Shown in pieces: positions 10,201 through 25,300 of a DNA stretch of 64,000 nucleotides. The notes below the pieces were generated by a model. It searched no databases. It was not told the DNA's origin and worked only from the letters and a program-made list of their open reading frames with translations. Source of the DNA: Protea cynaroides (Eukaryota; Streptophyta; Magnoliopsida; Proteales; Proteaceae); the NCBI GenBank assembly GCA_028583415.1, contig CM053266.1:6271217-6335216 (forward strand). The letters run 5' to 3'. The position numbers were made by a program, and so were the translations under genes. Every line of letters begins with the position of its first letter. The first letter of the stretch is position 1.

Positions 10201-13200
10201 TTGTTTCTATTTATTGTAAATTAAGTATTATAAATAATGAGATGAGAGGGAGGAAAAGTCACGTGACTTCTCTCCTTGAAGTCAAAATTTTTCTGGTTTC
10301 TTTCTTCGTCATCTTCTTCTTCTTCTACGGTTCTTGTTTCTAGTGATCTTTTGGTTATGAGTTGTTATATGGTATCAGAGCAATGATAGATCTATTCCAA
10401 GAGCTTGCGCCACCTGTGGCTTTGATAGGTCCTTTTTCCTTCTCCTTCTTCTAAATATTACAGCAACCGTGTGCTGCCTGCAATGGAAGATTGATCTTCC
10501 ACTTGCTGCCATATCGAAACTTGTTGCTGGATATTTCTTTGGTTTCAATGGCTGCTGGTTTCGATTGCTCTATGACTGCTGATTTTGATTGATTCCTGCT
10601 GATTACTTGTTTTCGATGATGAATGCTGATTACATTGCTGGTTATGATTATTGTATGGTTGCTGGCTTGATTGACTACTCCCGATTTCAATTACCCAATT
10701 GTGATTTCGATTGATATTACTGATTTCGATTGATATTACTGATTTCGATTGTATTGCTGGTTACCTATATCAAAATCTGCTTGGTGTCTTCTGCCCTTCT
10801 TGCAATATAAAAACAAATTGTGATATTTTTTTTGGTGATCGAAATCCTCTTGGCCCTCTACAAACAGGTCAGATCTGTCCATCTTCTGCTGTTGCTCTAC
10901 TTGAGATATACTATTGGTTGTTGGGATACCCTATCTTCTTGTTGCTGGTTTTCTGACTTACAATTGGTTAGTTGATTGTTAATATTGATTTGAGTTCTTG
11001 ATTTCTGTTGATGGCTGAATCCAAGGAATCTCCTATGCAAATAACCTCCATTAAGTTAAAGGGGATGTCTAATTATATCTTATGGGCACAAGCCGTTAAG
11101 GCTTATATCCATTCTAGAGGAAAATTGAAATATTTGACTGATGACCTTCCATCTATGGATCTCAAGGATCCCGTTTCTATGAAAACCTATGATGATTGGA
11201 TGCGTGAAAACTCTACCTTACAAACTTAGCTATGGGGTAGTATTGACTCCTCCATTGTTTCCAATGTGATGTTTCATGAGACTGCCAAGGGTATGAGGAA
11301 CGAACTCAAAGAGGGTTATGTACAGAAGAAAAATATCTCGGGTCTATGAACCCTATGAATGAATATTCAATTAATTACTCATTGGGAGACAAATTACATA
11401 GTGGATTTAAGGGTATTTTTGAAGAATTGCAGGCTGTCCAACCTCTCACCACTGATCTCACCCAACTCAAAGCCTAACAATCAAAGTTTTAATGTTTTTT
11501 AGCCAGTTTCCCACCTGAGTATCAAGCCTTCAAACTCAGTTGCTGTCCAGTGAGAAGATTCCTACCTTAAATGAAACCTTTTTTCGTCTACAACAGCTGA
11601 TAGCTCTAAATAGTTTTGCACAAACACATGATAATTCAGCTCTATATGCTGGATGAGGATGAGGATCCTCATCTAGACGTTGTGGTAATGGAAGAGGCCG
11701 TGGCTCCTGTGGTTGTGGTATAGATAGAGTTAGCATTGATAAAGGTACTCGGTATTGTACTCACTGTGGCAAAACAAATCATAATGTTGACAATTGATGG
11801 GCCAAGCATGACCTTCCTGAATGGGCTGAGACATTAGTTAACTCTCCTTTTACGGAAGATATCTCTATACCAATTGCTGCACCTACACCAGCCCCCACTC
11901 CCACCACTACAGTACTTCTGGCTGAATTTGATACTTTACTACGAAGGATCCAACAGCTTGAGCAGCAGTCATCTCAATCCACCTTTGCCACCCTAGCCCA
12001 CATAGAATGCACTATTTTCCACTACTTCTTTGTGAATCCTTGACTCTGGTGCCTCATGTCACCTGACTGTTAAGTCTTATCTCTTTTTCCTCCTTTAAGG
12101 AGACTACTTCATCTATGCCTATGTTCCTTGCCGAAAACTCTTTTACCCTAGCCACGGGACAAAGAACTGTTTCCTTAACCCCTTCCTTGACTCTCTCTTC
12201 CGTTCTCCATGTTCCTAAGTTACCCCTTAACCTTATGTTTATTAGTCAACTTACTACTTCCTTGCAGCGTTCGGTAACCTTCTTTCCTTTTTATTGTGTT
12301 TTTAGGATCTCTGAACCAGGGAGATGATTGGTGGGGGCTTTGAGCGATCCGGTCTTTATTACCTAAACAATCATGGACTACCTACTATTGCTGCTACAAC
12401 ATCTGCTGCCTCAACCTCTCTGCAATGGCATCAATGCCTTGGACATCTACTTCTCTCCCAATTGAAGACCTAATTCCTGACTGCAAGTTTGTTACACAAC
12501 TCAACTGTGAAGCTTGCGAGTTAGGAAAACATCACTGCATTGTTTTCCCTGCCCGTCTTAACCCTCGTAGCTCTTCCCCTTTTTATTTAGTTCATTTAGA
12601 CATTTGGGCCCCCTGTTGTGTCCCTAACAGACTTGGTTTTTGTTATTTTGTTACATTTGTTAATGATTATTCTAGGGTAACCTAGTTTTATTTGCTTAAA
12701 GATAGGTCTGAATTTCTTTCCATATTTAAAGGTTTTTGTAAAGAAATTCAGGTTCAATTTAATACAAATATTTCAGTATGATAATTCTTTGGAATATACT
12801 CAAATTGCAATTTCTGAAATGGCATAATCCATCATGCTAGATGCTCTTATGCTCCTCAGCATAATGGGGTGGCTGAGTGATGCGGGATCCAGGTAGAGAA
12901 AACCCTAATTAGATCCGCTAGTAGGCCTACCCAAAACAATAATCAATTCAAACAATGATGTAATGGCAGAATCGTAAATAACTCAAAAACTCAACCAGTA
13001 ATGGCAGTTTTGGTAATAAATCAGAATTTTCTAATAACTTGTAGAGAATCAAACAGTGCCTTAGGAGTTAGGATGAAACTGGAATTATAATAAAGAAATA
13101 AGATTAAACTTGGAATAAGTTATGAGGGAAGGGGTATTATGGGACAGTAGGAATTAACACACACTCACGACTTTGGAAAAGGAGTTTCTCCTTCCTTTAG

Positions 13201-16200
13201 ATGAAACAGGGAGGCAGAAAACAGAATAGCTTCGAGAAAGGAGAACTCCACCATTAGGGCTCTGTTTACTCTGAAATTTTAGATGAAGATTCGAAACATT
13301 CAGACCTATCAATTCCAACCCAAGTCGATGCTAACTGATGGGGGTCGATGCAAGTAAAAGTTGCTGAAATTGATTCTGGCGGTAAGAGATGAAGGATGTT
13401 GCATGTTTTGATTCCCACTGAGAAAGGAATCTGTTGGGGGTAAACCTTAAAGGTTGAAGTCGCCTAGGGGTGTGGAAGAACTCCCCATGGTTTTAGGTTT
13501 AAAGGATGAGCAATGAGGAAGCTTTAGGGTTTTCTATTGGGTTAGGAGAGGAAAGATAGAAGGAGAGGGACAGAGGAAGGAAGAAGAAGAGAGAAGCAGA
13601 CCAAGGAGAGGGCCTGCTCTGGTTCGCAGCAGGTGAATGAGAGAAGGGAAAAGAGAGGAGATAGGATTCTCGGCCAGTAGGCCTATGCAACTCACAAAAC
13701 TAATTCTTCAACTTTATTTATAAAATTCTTCTCTAAATTTGCACCGTCTATTACATGCTTTTATAGAGGAAAATACTTCCTAAACTAATTGACATAATTT
13801 TAGAAACTAAATAACATCCTTATGAAATAAACTATAATCTCTATGGAATAAAATCCCTACCGAAAACAGAAATAATAACTAAGGAAACTTAAATTGAAAC
13901 TTCCTAATCTAAATTCACTCTCTACCAACCCTTTCCAGACCAAAAGGTTGGTTTGATTTTGAGCTGGTTCAGGTTTGGCTTAGGTAGCCAAATCGGCTCG
14001 TGTCGGTCCAGCCATGAGCAAGCTACTGCACCACTGAGTGAAAGAATAGGTTTTTGTTAGAAGTTGGTCGTTCGCTTCTATTCCCAAATATTTCTGGTGG
14101 ATGCCCTCCTCACTGCTCGTTTTCATATCAACCGTATGTCCTCCTCTGTTCTTTGTGGCTAGGTTCCCTTCTCTTTGATTTATCCCTCTGTTCCTCTCTT
14201 TCCCGTTACTCCACGTGTTTTTGGGTGTGTATGCTTTGCCCATGTCCTACACATGGAATAAAATCTCGGCGAGGCCATTTTCGGTGTTTTCGTGACTAGT
14301 CGAGACGATAGGGTCGATAACCATTTTCGTCTCGGCAGTTACATGTTCTCGCCGACGGCAGTTTTCGCCAGGGCGAGATCTCGGCAGTTTTCGCCAGATC
14401 TCGCGAGATATTGCTTTTTGCTTTTTTTTTTTTTGTCTTTATAAAAGACAGAAGTGGCTGTTCTCGGTTGAGAACTCAACCGAGACTGCCCCTTCTTCTT
14501 TCTTCTTTGGTTTTTCAATTTTTTTTCATTTCTTCCCCCATTTTTTGTTTGTTTGGATTTCTAAATTGCTACGGGTGGTGCTTCGGACTGCGGGGATTGC
14601 TGTAAGAGCTTCATATCAACTGTTGAAGGTAAGTTTCTTGCCGGAAAATGAGATTTTTACATGAGGGAGAAATTTTTTTTTTTCTAGAATGTGATAAAAT
14701 TTTTATCTGTTAGATACGTGAGCCCGATCTACAAGCTCACAGTTTCAGATTTCGATTTTGATTGTTGTAGGTATTTTTTTAATTATTTGCATTTAAAAAT
14801 GAATTTCCAGCAATTAAAATTTAAAATAATAATTATTATTACTCATTTGATGATGATGACCTATTTATATGTTAATCACCGTTGGTGAGATCTCGGTTTC
14901 GGAGGAGTTCGGAGGAGGCCGAGACTCCTCTGAAACCCGAGATTTTAAACCTTGGTCCTACATTCTCACCGTGATAAATTGTCTCCCTGGTCCCTAAAGT
15001 GTATTTTCCTTGTCTATTCTTGTACTCAGAAGTGCTATAGGTGTTATGACGCCGTTACTCATCGCCACTTTGTTAGTGCTGATGTTACCTTTTTTGAGGA
15101 CAATGCTTACAACCTTTCCCTACCACATCCATTCCCTTACCCCCTCCTGCCCCCCTGTCCCTTTACCCCTTGTTAATCTCTATACCGATTACCCTACCCC
15201 ACCCCCCTTGGAGGTTTACCAACGGTGGCCTACGCCTGGTCCTATTGTGGATGTTGCTCCCTCCACTGATCTGCTTGCTCCTGGTGATGAGGTCCCTCCT
15301 GACCTTCCTATTGCTTTTGGCAAAGGTACGCGTTTTTGTGCTCAGAAATCTCGTCATCTATCTTATTGATAAGTTTGTTACTACCACCCTTCTTCTTTCC
15401 CCCACCCACAATTTTGTGTTGTTATTGTGTACTACCTTTGTTCCTAACTCCTATGTCCAGGCTTTATCTGACCCAGAGTGGAAGGCGGCTTTGGATTCTG
15501 AGATGGAGACCTTGCTATCCCGCTGTACATGGACCCTTGTTGATCTTTTGCCTAAGAAACTTGTGCACTGCCACTGGGTGTATACTGTTAAACACAAACC
15601 TGATGGGACAGTTGACCGGCTCAAGGCTCGCTTGGTTGCCAAAGGATTCACTTAGACCTATGATGTTAATTATTTTGAGACCTTCTCACCTGTTGCTCGT
15701 CTTAATTCGGTTTGGCTTATTATCTCCTTGGTGGTCAACCTTGACTGGCTCTTATATCAGTTGGATGTTAAGAACGCATTTCTATGTGGAGATCTTTCCA
15801 AGGAGGTTTATATAGAGCAATCTCCTAGGTATGTTACTCAGGGGGGATGTCCACTCAAGTTTGCAAGCTACATAAGCTATTTATGGTCTCAAACAGTCCC
15901 GCATGCCTGATTTGAGAAGTTCAGTTCCATTATCACTCAATTTGGTTTTTCTCCATGCTATTCTGGTCTTTCTATATTTGTTCGGCGGCAGCAGTCTAAA
16001 GTGATTATCATTGCAGTCTATGTTGATGATATTATAATTATAGGAGATGAGGTGCCAGGCATTGTTGAGGTCATATCTTATTTAAATGCTCACTTTCAAA
16101 TGAAGGATTGGGGTCTACTTTATTATTTTTTCGGCATTGAAATGGTTTGTTGTAGCAAGGGAATCAATCTCTCTCAAAGGAAATATGTTTTAACCTTATG

Positions 16201-19200
16201 ACTGAAACTGGTCTTCTAGGCTCTAAACTGGTTGACACTCCTACAGACCCTCATCAAGAGCTTGAGACTAGCAATAGTCCTGATTTCCCTGATGTCCATC
16301 AGTACCGGCAGCTTATTGGTAAACTTATCTACCTGACAGTTACTCGTCCTGACTTGTCATTTGCTGTTGGGGTTATTAGTCAGTTCATGCAAACCCCAAA
16401 GCAAAGCCACTGGGATGCAGCTTGTCGCATATTGAGATATTTGAAGAAGTTTTCAGGCAAATGACTTATTTATAGACGTCACAACCGTACTGATATCACC
16501 GGATATTCTGATGCTAATTGGGCTGGAGTTGATGGTGATAGACGCTCCATCACTGGTTGTTGCACGTTCCTCGGAGGAAATCTAGTCACTTGGAGAAGCA
16601 AGAAGCAAACTATTGTGTCTAAGTCTAGTGCCAAAGCTGAGTATAGGGCTATGGCCCAAACTTCTGCTGAGCTCATGTGGATACGGAATCTTTTGCAAGA
16701 ATTGAGTTTTCCTGTACATCATCCTATGACTGTGTTCTGTGACAACCAAGCTGCTATATGTATTGCTAACAATCCGGTATTTTATGAGCGTATCAAACAC
16801 ATCGAGGTTGATTGCCACTTTGTTCGTGATGCTATTGGTTATTCCTTATGTGTCCTCTTCCATCCAATTGACATATATTCTCACCAACCCTCTGTTTGGA
16901 CGAGAATTTCGGCAAAATTGTTCTAAGCTGGGCATGGGTGACTTATATGCTCTAGCTTGAGGGGGGGTGTTAGCGATACTAGCGATACCGACGCTGTGCA
17001 CAGTTCATAGCGACGTCGCTATGAGCTATGGGTCCCACTTCTATTGTTATGTTATTCTTATTTAGATTGTTTCCTTGTTAGATTTTATTTTTAGGAAACA
17101 TTATCTTTTGTTATTTGTTTCTATTTATTCTAAATTAAGCAATATAAGTAAGGAGATGAGAGGGAGGAAAAGTTACGTCAACTCCTCTCCTTGAAGTCTA
17201 TATTTTTCTGGTTTCTTTCTTCTTCGTTTCTGGTTATTTTTTTATTTTGAGTTGTTACACTTCTCCATCGGCAATCACATCCCCACTCAAGGTACAGGTT
17301 TCGGCTCCTGTGTAGGAAACCTGTACCACAAGAAGTTAAAGTGATCATAACTTCCACATCCTTGATTATGTCAACCTCTCCTTTTGATATGGTTGCAATA
17401 TCATATGAAGCTTCAAGCCTCCAGAACTATTTGATTAACCAACAGTCGGATTGGTCAGAAAAGATAAGTTTTTCATTCTGATTTTTTTGGTTTGTTATTT
17501 AGTCTATCATTGGGACTGGTTGTAATAAATCCTATTGCAAGGCTAAGGGTCTAAAATTGATTGTTGGCGATTTCCATCAATTAAGCTGATGCAGATCAAG
17601 ATTATCAAGTCAATCTCTTGACCACGTGGTACCGTTCATGTGAACAATAGCACCCATGTTTGGAAGGGCCAGACCAGGTCTCTTACAGCTAGCCTAGCCA
17701 ATTATGGCTAGCCACAGCTGTTGGACAACTATAGGGACAGTTGGCTGACAGCTGTCCTTGGAAGATTCTGAGAACTGCTGTCCAAGAGATCTCCCTTCTA
17801 AATATATGCTTTCTAAATATATATGCTTTCTGAAGTTAGCTATTTATATTATTAATTACTTGACTAAGTTAATCTTTCTATTTTGAATAGTTTTTATTTT
17901 CAGTTTAGAAAAGTTTTTTTATTAAGCAATAGAATATTGTCTCTTCTTCTTTTGTAATGTTTCTAAAAGCAAGATTGGATTTTCCTCCTTTGCTAATGTC
18001 AACAAAGAAGGATTGACTAGTCTTACTTTCCTATTTATATTCAAAGACAATTCTATATATATGAAAGCAAAGAGAAGATAATTCATTTTTGGGGAAAAAA
18101 AAGAACTTGTTGCAATTTTTGCAGCTGGGTCTAGATTGTGAGACTCAGCCGCAACCCTTACTTCCCTCTCTTATTCATGTTTTCTCCATCCCCTCATCTC
18201 TCCTCATCGATTTTCCTCCTTCCTAGCACCTATTGCCATAGTTGTCAAGGCGACAAGGTGGCCCAAGGTGTTAGAGGCCATCCAAGGCGCCTAGGTGCTT
18301 ACCTAGGCTACCAAGGCGTTCTTAGTGTATTTTTTTATTTCTAAAATATCAATGCTATATTTATATTTATATATATGCAATATACGACATAAAGAATCAA
18401 CATTTAAGGCATAACTTAATTAATATGAGAAAACCAACAAATAATGAATAAAGTATAGGACATAAAGACGCATATAAAAAAAAAAGCACAAATCAATAAC
18501 CTAAGAAGGGGGCAATCAACATTCACATTTATTGATTTACATTTACATTTATTGATTTATATTCACATTCAAATTCACCTTCACATTTATAGCCAATGAG
18601 TCAATATATATTGTAATTATGTAAGACTGTAAGAGAACACAACAGACTACAGGGTATAGAGAGAAGGGAAAAAAAGGGATGAAGGGGTATTTGACAAAAA
18701 GAAGAGAATGGGAAGAAGAGAAGAGGGGAAGAAAGGAAAAAAAAAGAAACCCCAGAGGTCCAGAGCCCCTGAATCGAGAAGAAAGAAGAAAAAAAAAAGA
18801 AAAGAGCAGGGGAAGAAAAAGAAGAAGAAGAAGGGCGGTCGAAGTCGATGGACTTTTTTGAAGGAAAGGGAAAAAAAAAGTCATTGAAGAGTGTAGAAAC
18901 TCCCCCCCCCCCCCCCCCCCCAAAAAAAAAAAAAACAGAGAAGGGGAAGAAGAAGAAGAAGAAGGGTCGAAGTCGATGGACTCTTGTAGGAAAAAAAAAA
19001 CAGTCTGACAGTTGTTGAAGAGCTAAAACTCAAAGAAAAAAGAAGAAGAGCAGAGAAGGGGAAGAAAAAGAAGAAGAAGAAGAAGAAGAAGGGTCGAAGT
19101 CGATGGACTTTTGCAGGAAAAGAAAAGAAAAAGTCATCGAAAAGCGTAGAAACTCAAAAAAAGAAAAAAAAAGAATGAAGAGCAGAGAAGGGGAAGAAGA

Positions 19201-19271
19201 AGAAGGGCTGATGGACTTTTGTAGAAAAAATAAAAATACATTCTGATAGTCGTCGTAGAGCAGAAACTCAA

Positions 19272-19302
<31 letters not shown>

Positions 19303-22300
19303 AAAAAGAAGAGCAGAGAAGGAGAAGAAGGAGGGTCGAAGCATTGTTGTCAAGGCGTCGCCTAGGCGTCCGGGCGCAAAAGAAGAGGCTGGGTGGTCAC
19401 TCGCCTAGTGGTAGTTCGAAAGGCAACCGCCCAAGATGTCTGGGCGACGCCTAGGCATCGCCTTGGACGCCCAGACATCCTGGGCGGTCGCCTTATACAA
19501 CTTATTATAGTTTTTTATTAAATTAAAATAATTATTATATTATTTTAACTATTATTTGATTTTTTTAATAAGATTCTAAAACTAGATTTTACATTGGTTT
19601 GGTGTACAATAATATATTATACACCAATACATGGGATCAGGGGCTATATAAGGTAGATACCGTAGAAGAGAAGAGAAGAGAAGCCAGAGTACTCTGGCGA
19701 TTGAAGCGTGAAAGAGAAGGAAACTCTTGAAGGCAAAGTCTGTTCTTCTTCCTATTCCGGCGAATATTCCGGCGATTTGGTTTCCTACTTTGCTTCCGGC
19801 GGTCGGCATCAGGTATGTTTGCATTATAGTTTTTATTTTATATGAAATAGTTCTTTCTTCTTCTTCTGCAACTTTTTTTATTTTTGAATATCGTCTTTTT
19901 CTTCTTCTGCAACTCTACAAGTCTTTTTTTTTTCCTTCAAGTCTACTAATCTGTCTCTTCTTTTTCTTCTTCGTCTTCTTCTTCTTCTTTGTCTTCTTCG
20001 TCTTCTTCGTCTTCTTCTTCTTCTCTGCTCTCTTCTTCTTTTTCGTCTTCTTCTTCTTCTCTGCTCTCTTCGTCTTCTTCGTCTTCTTCTTCTTCTCTGC
20101 TCTCTTCTTCTTCTTCGTCTTCTTCGTCTTCTCTGCTCTCTTCTGTTTTGTTCTTCTTCTTCTTCCTCTCTGCGCAACTTTTTTTTTTTTTTTTAATATC
20201 GTGTCTTTTATGCTCTGTTTTTCTTTCTCTTCTTCCTCTCTGCTCTGCTCTGTTCTTCTTCTTCCTCCTCTTCTTCTTCTTCTTCTTCTCTCTGCAACGA
20301 CTTTTTTTTTTCCTACCTTGCAACGCTTTTTTTATTTTTTATTTTTTATTTTTTTATCTGTTATTCTGCCCTTTTCTTCTTCTCCCTCTCTGTTGAGTCT
20401 GCTCTGCAAAGTCTTTTTTTTTTTTTTCTCTGTTCGTCTGCTCCATTCTTCTTCTTCTTCCTCTTCTCTGCTCTGTTCTTCTTCTCTACAACGTCTGTCT
20501 TCTTCTTTTTTTTTTTTTTTTTTTTTTTGCAACGTTTTTTTTTCTCTGCTGGTGCTCCATTCTTCTTCTTCTTCCTCTTTACTCTGTTCTTTTTCTTCTT
20601 CTTCTACCTCTCTGCTTTTTTTTTTCTCTGCTGGTAGCCTGGTGCTCCATTCTTCTTCTTCTTCCTCTCTACTCTATTCTTCTTCTTCCTTCTCTCTCTT
20701 CTTCTTCTACCTCTCTGCTCTGCTAAATCTTTTTTTCCCTTCCTTTTTTTTTCTCTACTGGTGACTGGTCTGCTCCATTCTTCTTCTTCTTCCTTCTCTC
20801 TTCTCGGTTCTTTTTCTTCTACCTCTCTACTCTGCAGTCTGCAACTTTTTTATTTTTATTTTTTTATTCTCTGCTGGTCTGCTCCATACCTCTCTGCAAC
20901 TGTCTTTTTTTTTTTTTTTTTTTGACTTGCACTCTTGTTTCTTATTTTATATGGTATTATGTTCTTAGTTTATTGCTTTGTGCTTTTTTAGTTCTTACAT
21001 TTTATAGTGTAATCATTCTTTGTTTATTTTTCTCATATTAGGTTATGTCTTAAATATTTAAATGTTAGTTCTTTATGTAGCATATTCCATTGTTGCATTT
21101 ATTATAAAAGTATAAACATAAATATAGAAATGATATTTTAGGCAAAAAGAAAAAAAACATCAGGAACGCCTTGGTCGCCTAGGCGCCCAAGTATGCCTCC
21201 ATCGCCTAGGGTCGCCTTGTCGCCTTGAAAACTATGGGTTGAAGTCGATGGACTTTTGTAGGAAAAATGAAACAAAGTTGTTGAAGAGAGCAGAAACTCA
21301 AAAAAAAGGAAAAGGAAAAGCAGAGAAGGGGAAGAAGAAGAAGTCTTGAAGTTGAATTATGGGGAATTTTTTTTTTTAACATACATTGTTCGACATAGCA
21401 CAGTAGGCGGTAGACTGCTGAACTGTTGTTACCTCAAGTCCTTCGAGTTGGAGAAATTTTGGAGTAGCCATAGGTTCAAGAGGAAGAAGGTTGAAGAATG
21501 CTTGAGAGTTGAGTGACTGAAGAAGATTGAAGAATGCTTGAGAGTTGAGCGATTGTTCACACTTCACTATTTGATCGATGCTTTTTTCCCCCTTTTGTTG
21601 TTCATTTTAGAAAAACATTTTATAATATGTTAGCAATGATTCCATGATTCTCGATGTGACATAACAAAAACTAAAAACCAATGGTTATATGCATTTCAGA
21701 ATCTCATTAACAAAATATATAAAACAAAACATAAAATAAAATAAAATGTTTTTAAATAATGAGCACATATGGCGACTGTCTAGGCTTATTAGGCAGCCCA
21801 GGCACCCTAGGCGTCGCCTAGGTCCCCAAGGCGACTGCCTTTTAGCTTGTACAAAAGGCACCTTACTACCTAGCTCCCCCAAGCTCGCCTGGACACCAAG
21901 GCGTCGCCTAGGTGATGCCTTGACAACTATGCCTATTACCCATTAGCTCTACTGTATTTTTTTTACTTCCTATTGTTGATTTTTGAATTTAATCTCCATC
22001 CTTTGCTGCTAGATCTTGGAAGCATTGAAGCCATCAATTAAAGGATTCCCAAGGATAGACTGGCTTTAATTGCTTCCAAAATCCAATAGCAAAGGATGGA
22101 GATTAAGTTCAAAAATCAACAATAGTAAGTAAGAAAATACAGTAGAGTTGATGGGAAATAGGCGTAGTTGTCAAGGCGTTGCCTTGGTGTCTAGGAGAGC
22201 TTGGCAGTAAGGCGCCTTTTGTACAAGCTAAAAGGAAGTCGCCTTGGGGACCTAGGTGATGCCTAGGGCGCTTGGGCCGCCTAATAAGCCTGGGCAGTCG

Positions 22301-25300
22301 CTTTATGTGTCCATTATTTAAAAACATTTTATTTTATTTTATGTTTTGTTTTATATATTTTGTTGATATGATTTTGATATGCATTATAACCATTGGTTTT
22401 TAGTTTTTGTTATGTTACATCAAGAATCATGGAATCATTGCTTACATATTATAAAATGTTTTTCTAAAATGAATAACAAAGGGGGAAAAAAGCTATGGAT
22501 CGAACAGTGAAGTGTGAACAGTCGCTTAATTCTCAAGCATTCTTTAATCTTCTTCAGTCGCTCAACTCTTAAGCATTCTTCAATCTTCTTCCTCTTGAAC
22601 CTACGGTTACTCCAAAATTTCTCCAACTCCAACTTACTCGAAGGACTTGAGGTAATAACAGTTCAGTAGTCTACTGCCTACTGTGCTTCGTTGAACATGT
22701 ATGTTAAAATTTTTTTTCCTTGCAATAGTTCAACTTTAACACTTTTTCTTCTTCCCTTTCTAAGCTCCTTTTTTTTTATTATTCTTTTTTTGAGTTTTCT
22801 GCGCTCTTCGACGACTGTGTTTTTTTCTTTTCCTGCAAAAGTCCATCGACTTTGACCCTTTTTCTTCCCCTTCTCTGCTCTTTTTTTTTTCTTTGAGTTT
22901 TTGCTCTTCGACGACTGTCGGATTGTGTTTTTTTTCCTGCAAAAGTCTATCGACATTAACCCTTTTTCTTTTTCTTCTCCTTTTTCTCCTTCTTCTTCCC
23001 CTTCTCTTTTTTTTATTTTTATTTTATTTTTTTGCACTTTTTGACAACCTTTTTTTTTTCCTGCAAAAGTCCACCGGCTTTGACCCCCTTCTTCTTCTTC
23101 CCCTTCTCTGCTCTTCTTTTTTTTTTCTCTCGGTTCTGGTGCTCTGGGCCTCTTGGTTTTTTTTTTCCCTTCTTCCCATTCTCTTCTTTTTGTCAATTAC
23201 TCTTTTTTTTTTCTTTTCTCTGTACTCTGTAGTCTGTTGTGTTCTTTTCTAGTCTTACATAATTACATTATATTGACTGTCACACCCCAAAACCTTGGCG
23301 TTTTGGTATGACCATGGTTTCCTCGCAGTGCAAGTACTACCACACCAGAATCTATTCATAGTCACCACATATCACAACTCTTCCGTTAATCACAACATAG
23401 ATTACAGGAATAACAGAGTGCAAATCAAATAATAGCAGAAATCAATAACTAGGAACCATACATCAAATTTAATTGTATTAGATAATTATAATAAAGGTTT
23501 ATCCGTCTTAAAACCAAGACATAAGTAAAATAATACTAAATACTGAATACTTAAATAAAACCTCACAGGTCAAACAATGCCTGGAACAAAACAAAGAACA
23601 AAACTAAATTCCTAAGTAAAAAATCTAAGAATCTTGTCTTTGAGACAGAGACGTCTTCTCTTCTTCAGAAACATTGTCTTCTAGCTATAAAGACAATCAT
23701 TGCATCCTCACAAAGGATCATGCAAATCATCTTGAGGTTCTTCATCTTCAAACACACAATGATCAACTAAGTTATCTGCAAAACAATCTAAAAAAATGTG
23801 TACGTACAAGGGTGAGCAAAACCACACGCTCAGTTAGAAATTAGCATACACAAGCACACAATGTATGATTAAATTATTAAGGTTAATGGTTTGTGAACAA
23901 GCATGCACAAGTAGCATCGCACGTTAATATTGATGACGAATACTCAAGCACGGGTGAGGTGAATGAAATACACTTGGCCGCGCCTCTTGTGAAACACTAC
24001 CCAAAGTATGAAGATACAACCCAAGAACACACTGTCCTAGCATCATACTAGCATTCCCCCATCATAGGCTTCATCTGGCATCTTATTCTACATCTCAACC
24101 ACTTCATTGGGTACATACCGCCCAATCCCTGATGGGTAAGCACATAGAACAAACTCATCTCTAGGTCTCTCTTGAAACGCTAGAGGCTGGCTCACAACCA
24201 TGTTCAGAACCCTGTTCCAGCTGCGAAAGAGTCCGACCCATGACTGGTCCACAATAAGCCAATGCCAACACCTAAACTCTTATTGGCAAGAGTTGCCGAC
24301 CACGGGATATTGAAACCTAAACCAAGAACATTACTAATGCAGGTACCTGTATCCTAACTTAATGGACCAAGATAAACCGTCCCATTCCAGCTATCCAGAT
24401 CTATTAGGACACAAGCGAATGACAAATAATCATGTTATCAAACAATCCATAATTTACCAATCTAATATAGAGTTTATAATATGCAAGAATGCATGAATAG
24501 TTATCATAGTTATTGGACATGCGCACAGAAACCAAGAAAAATAAAACGATGCTAATACCTCACCTGTAATTGGTGAACTAATCCTTACTCTGTTGCAGAC
24601 AGAGTCCCTTCCCTTCTTTTCCTACATTGGCTTATCTATTACAATTGATACATGGTTATCACCTATTATTGTTTAGTCTCGCTTCTATTAAGTCTAGGGT
24701 ATCCCCATTAATCTTAGGAACATGTCCTAGGGTCACTTGGTTAAGTCTCAAAGTCCTTGGTTGAAAATACAACCAAAACAGACTTGTTGTTAACAGGTGG
24801 TCGATCACTTGAGGTGGTCGATCACTTGAGGTGGTCGATCAACTCAATTTTATCAGCCGCTTGGGTATTTTTGCCAATATGAATTCCAAAGGCTTGACAC
24901 CTCTCTAGTTCACTTCTACAGATGTCTTATGATGGGTTTACATCATTGGTTAGGATAGAATCCTATTCCCATAGGTTTTATACAAGTATGGTTCTCAACT
25001 CTGAATGTCGGCTTTGCAACCACACGTGCCTGCACTCTTGGGAGTACATTATATTCCAACCAAACATTCTAACATTTCTATTATGTCATTCTTGAGGTGT
25101 GGGATGTCTAACGTAGTCCAATTGGGCAATTGGGGTTGAAATTACCAAGAATACACCTCTCTGTAGACCAGGCGGTCGATGATAGCAGAGGCGGTTCACC
25201 GCCCTAGTCGACCGCCTCATACCAGTGAGCTCGAACTGAGTTCAATTCAATCCGTTCTCCATGGCACGGGGTCTAGGGCTATCTCACAGGGATTCTAAGG

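Larger units (their letters stand above)
10054..17259 (+). mobile_element. Ty1/copia retrotransposon, degenerate, with nested insertions
   Basis: 5' LTR 10054-10369, PBS TGGTATCAGAGC at 10370, gag, protease, integrase, reverse transcriptase and RNase H in the copia order, polypurine tract near 16957-16967 and 3' LTR 16968-17259. The 5-bp duplication CTTCT flanks it (10049-10053 and 17260-17264). Frames are broken by stops and shifts. A solo LTR (12878-14033) and a hAT-like element (14252-14954) interrupt the integrase. Removing these, it is about 5.3 kb, a normal copia size. Confidence 0.9.
9236..17579 (+). mobile_element. LTR1 of the left arm (split by a copia element)
   Basis: Starts TGATGCAGATCAAG and ends GCGATTTCCATCA. 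The two halves (9236-10053 and 17265-17579) rejoin across the copia insertion. A TATA-like run of TATATA lies near 9703-9722. It contains the 'CACAGCTGTTGGAC' block shared by all four LTR copies. Confidence 0.75.
17587..22037 (+). mobile_element. Partial LTR2 of the left arm, split by a hAT-like element
   Basis: Starts TGATGCAGATCAAG like LTR1. It is interrupted at 18237-21931 and resumes with CCATTAGCTCTACTG to GCATTGAAGCC, stopping at the inverted-repeat axis, so the LTR 3' third is missing. Confidence 0.75.

Noticed and set aside
13499..13690. Ser/Phe-rich minus-strand frame
   Set aside because: Lies inside a solo LTR with CT-rich sequence; no coding evidence.
19727..20764. 345-codon open frame (and many others at 19.9-20.5 and 25.8-27.1 kb)
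   Set aside because: Translates CTT/GAA triplet repeats into Phe/Ser/Leu, Arg or Glu runs in all frames; a repeat artefact inside hAT-like elements.
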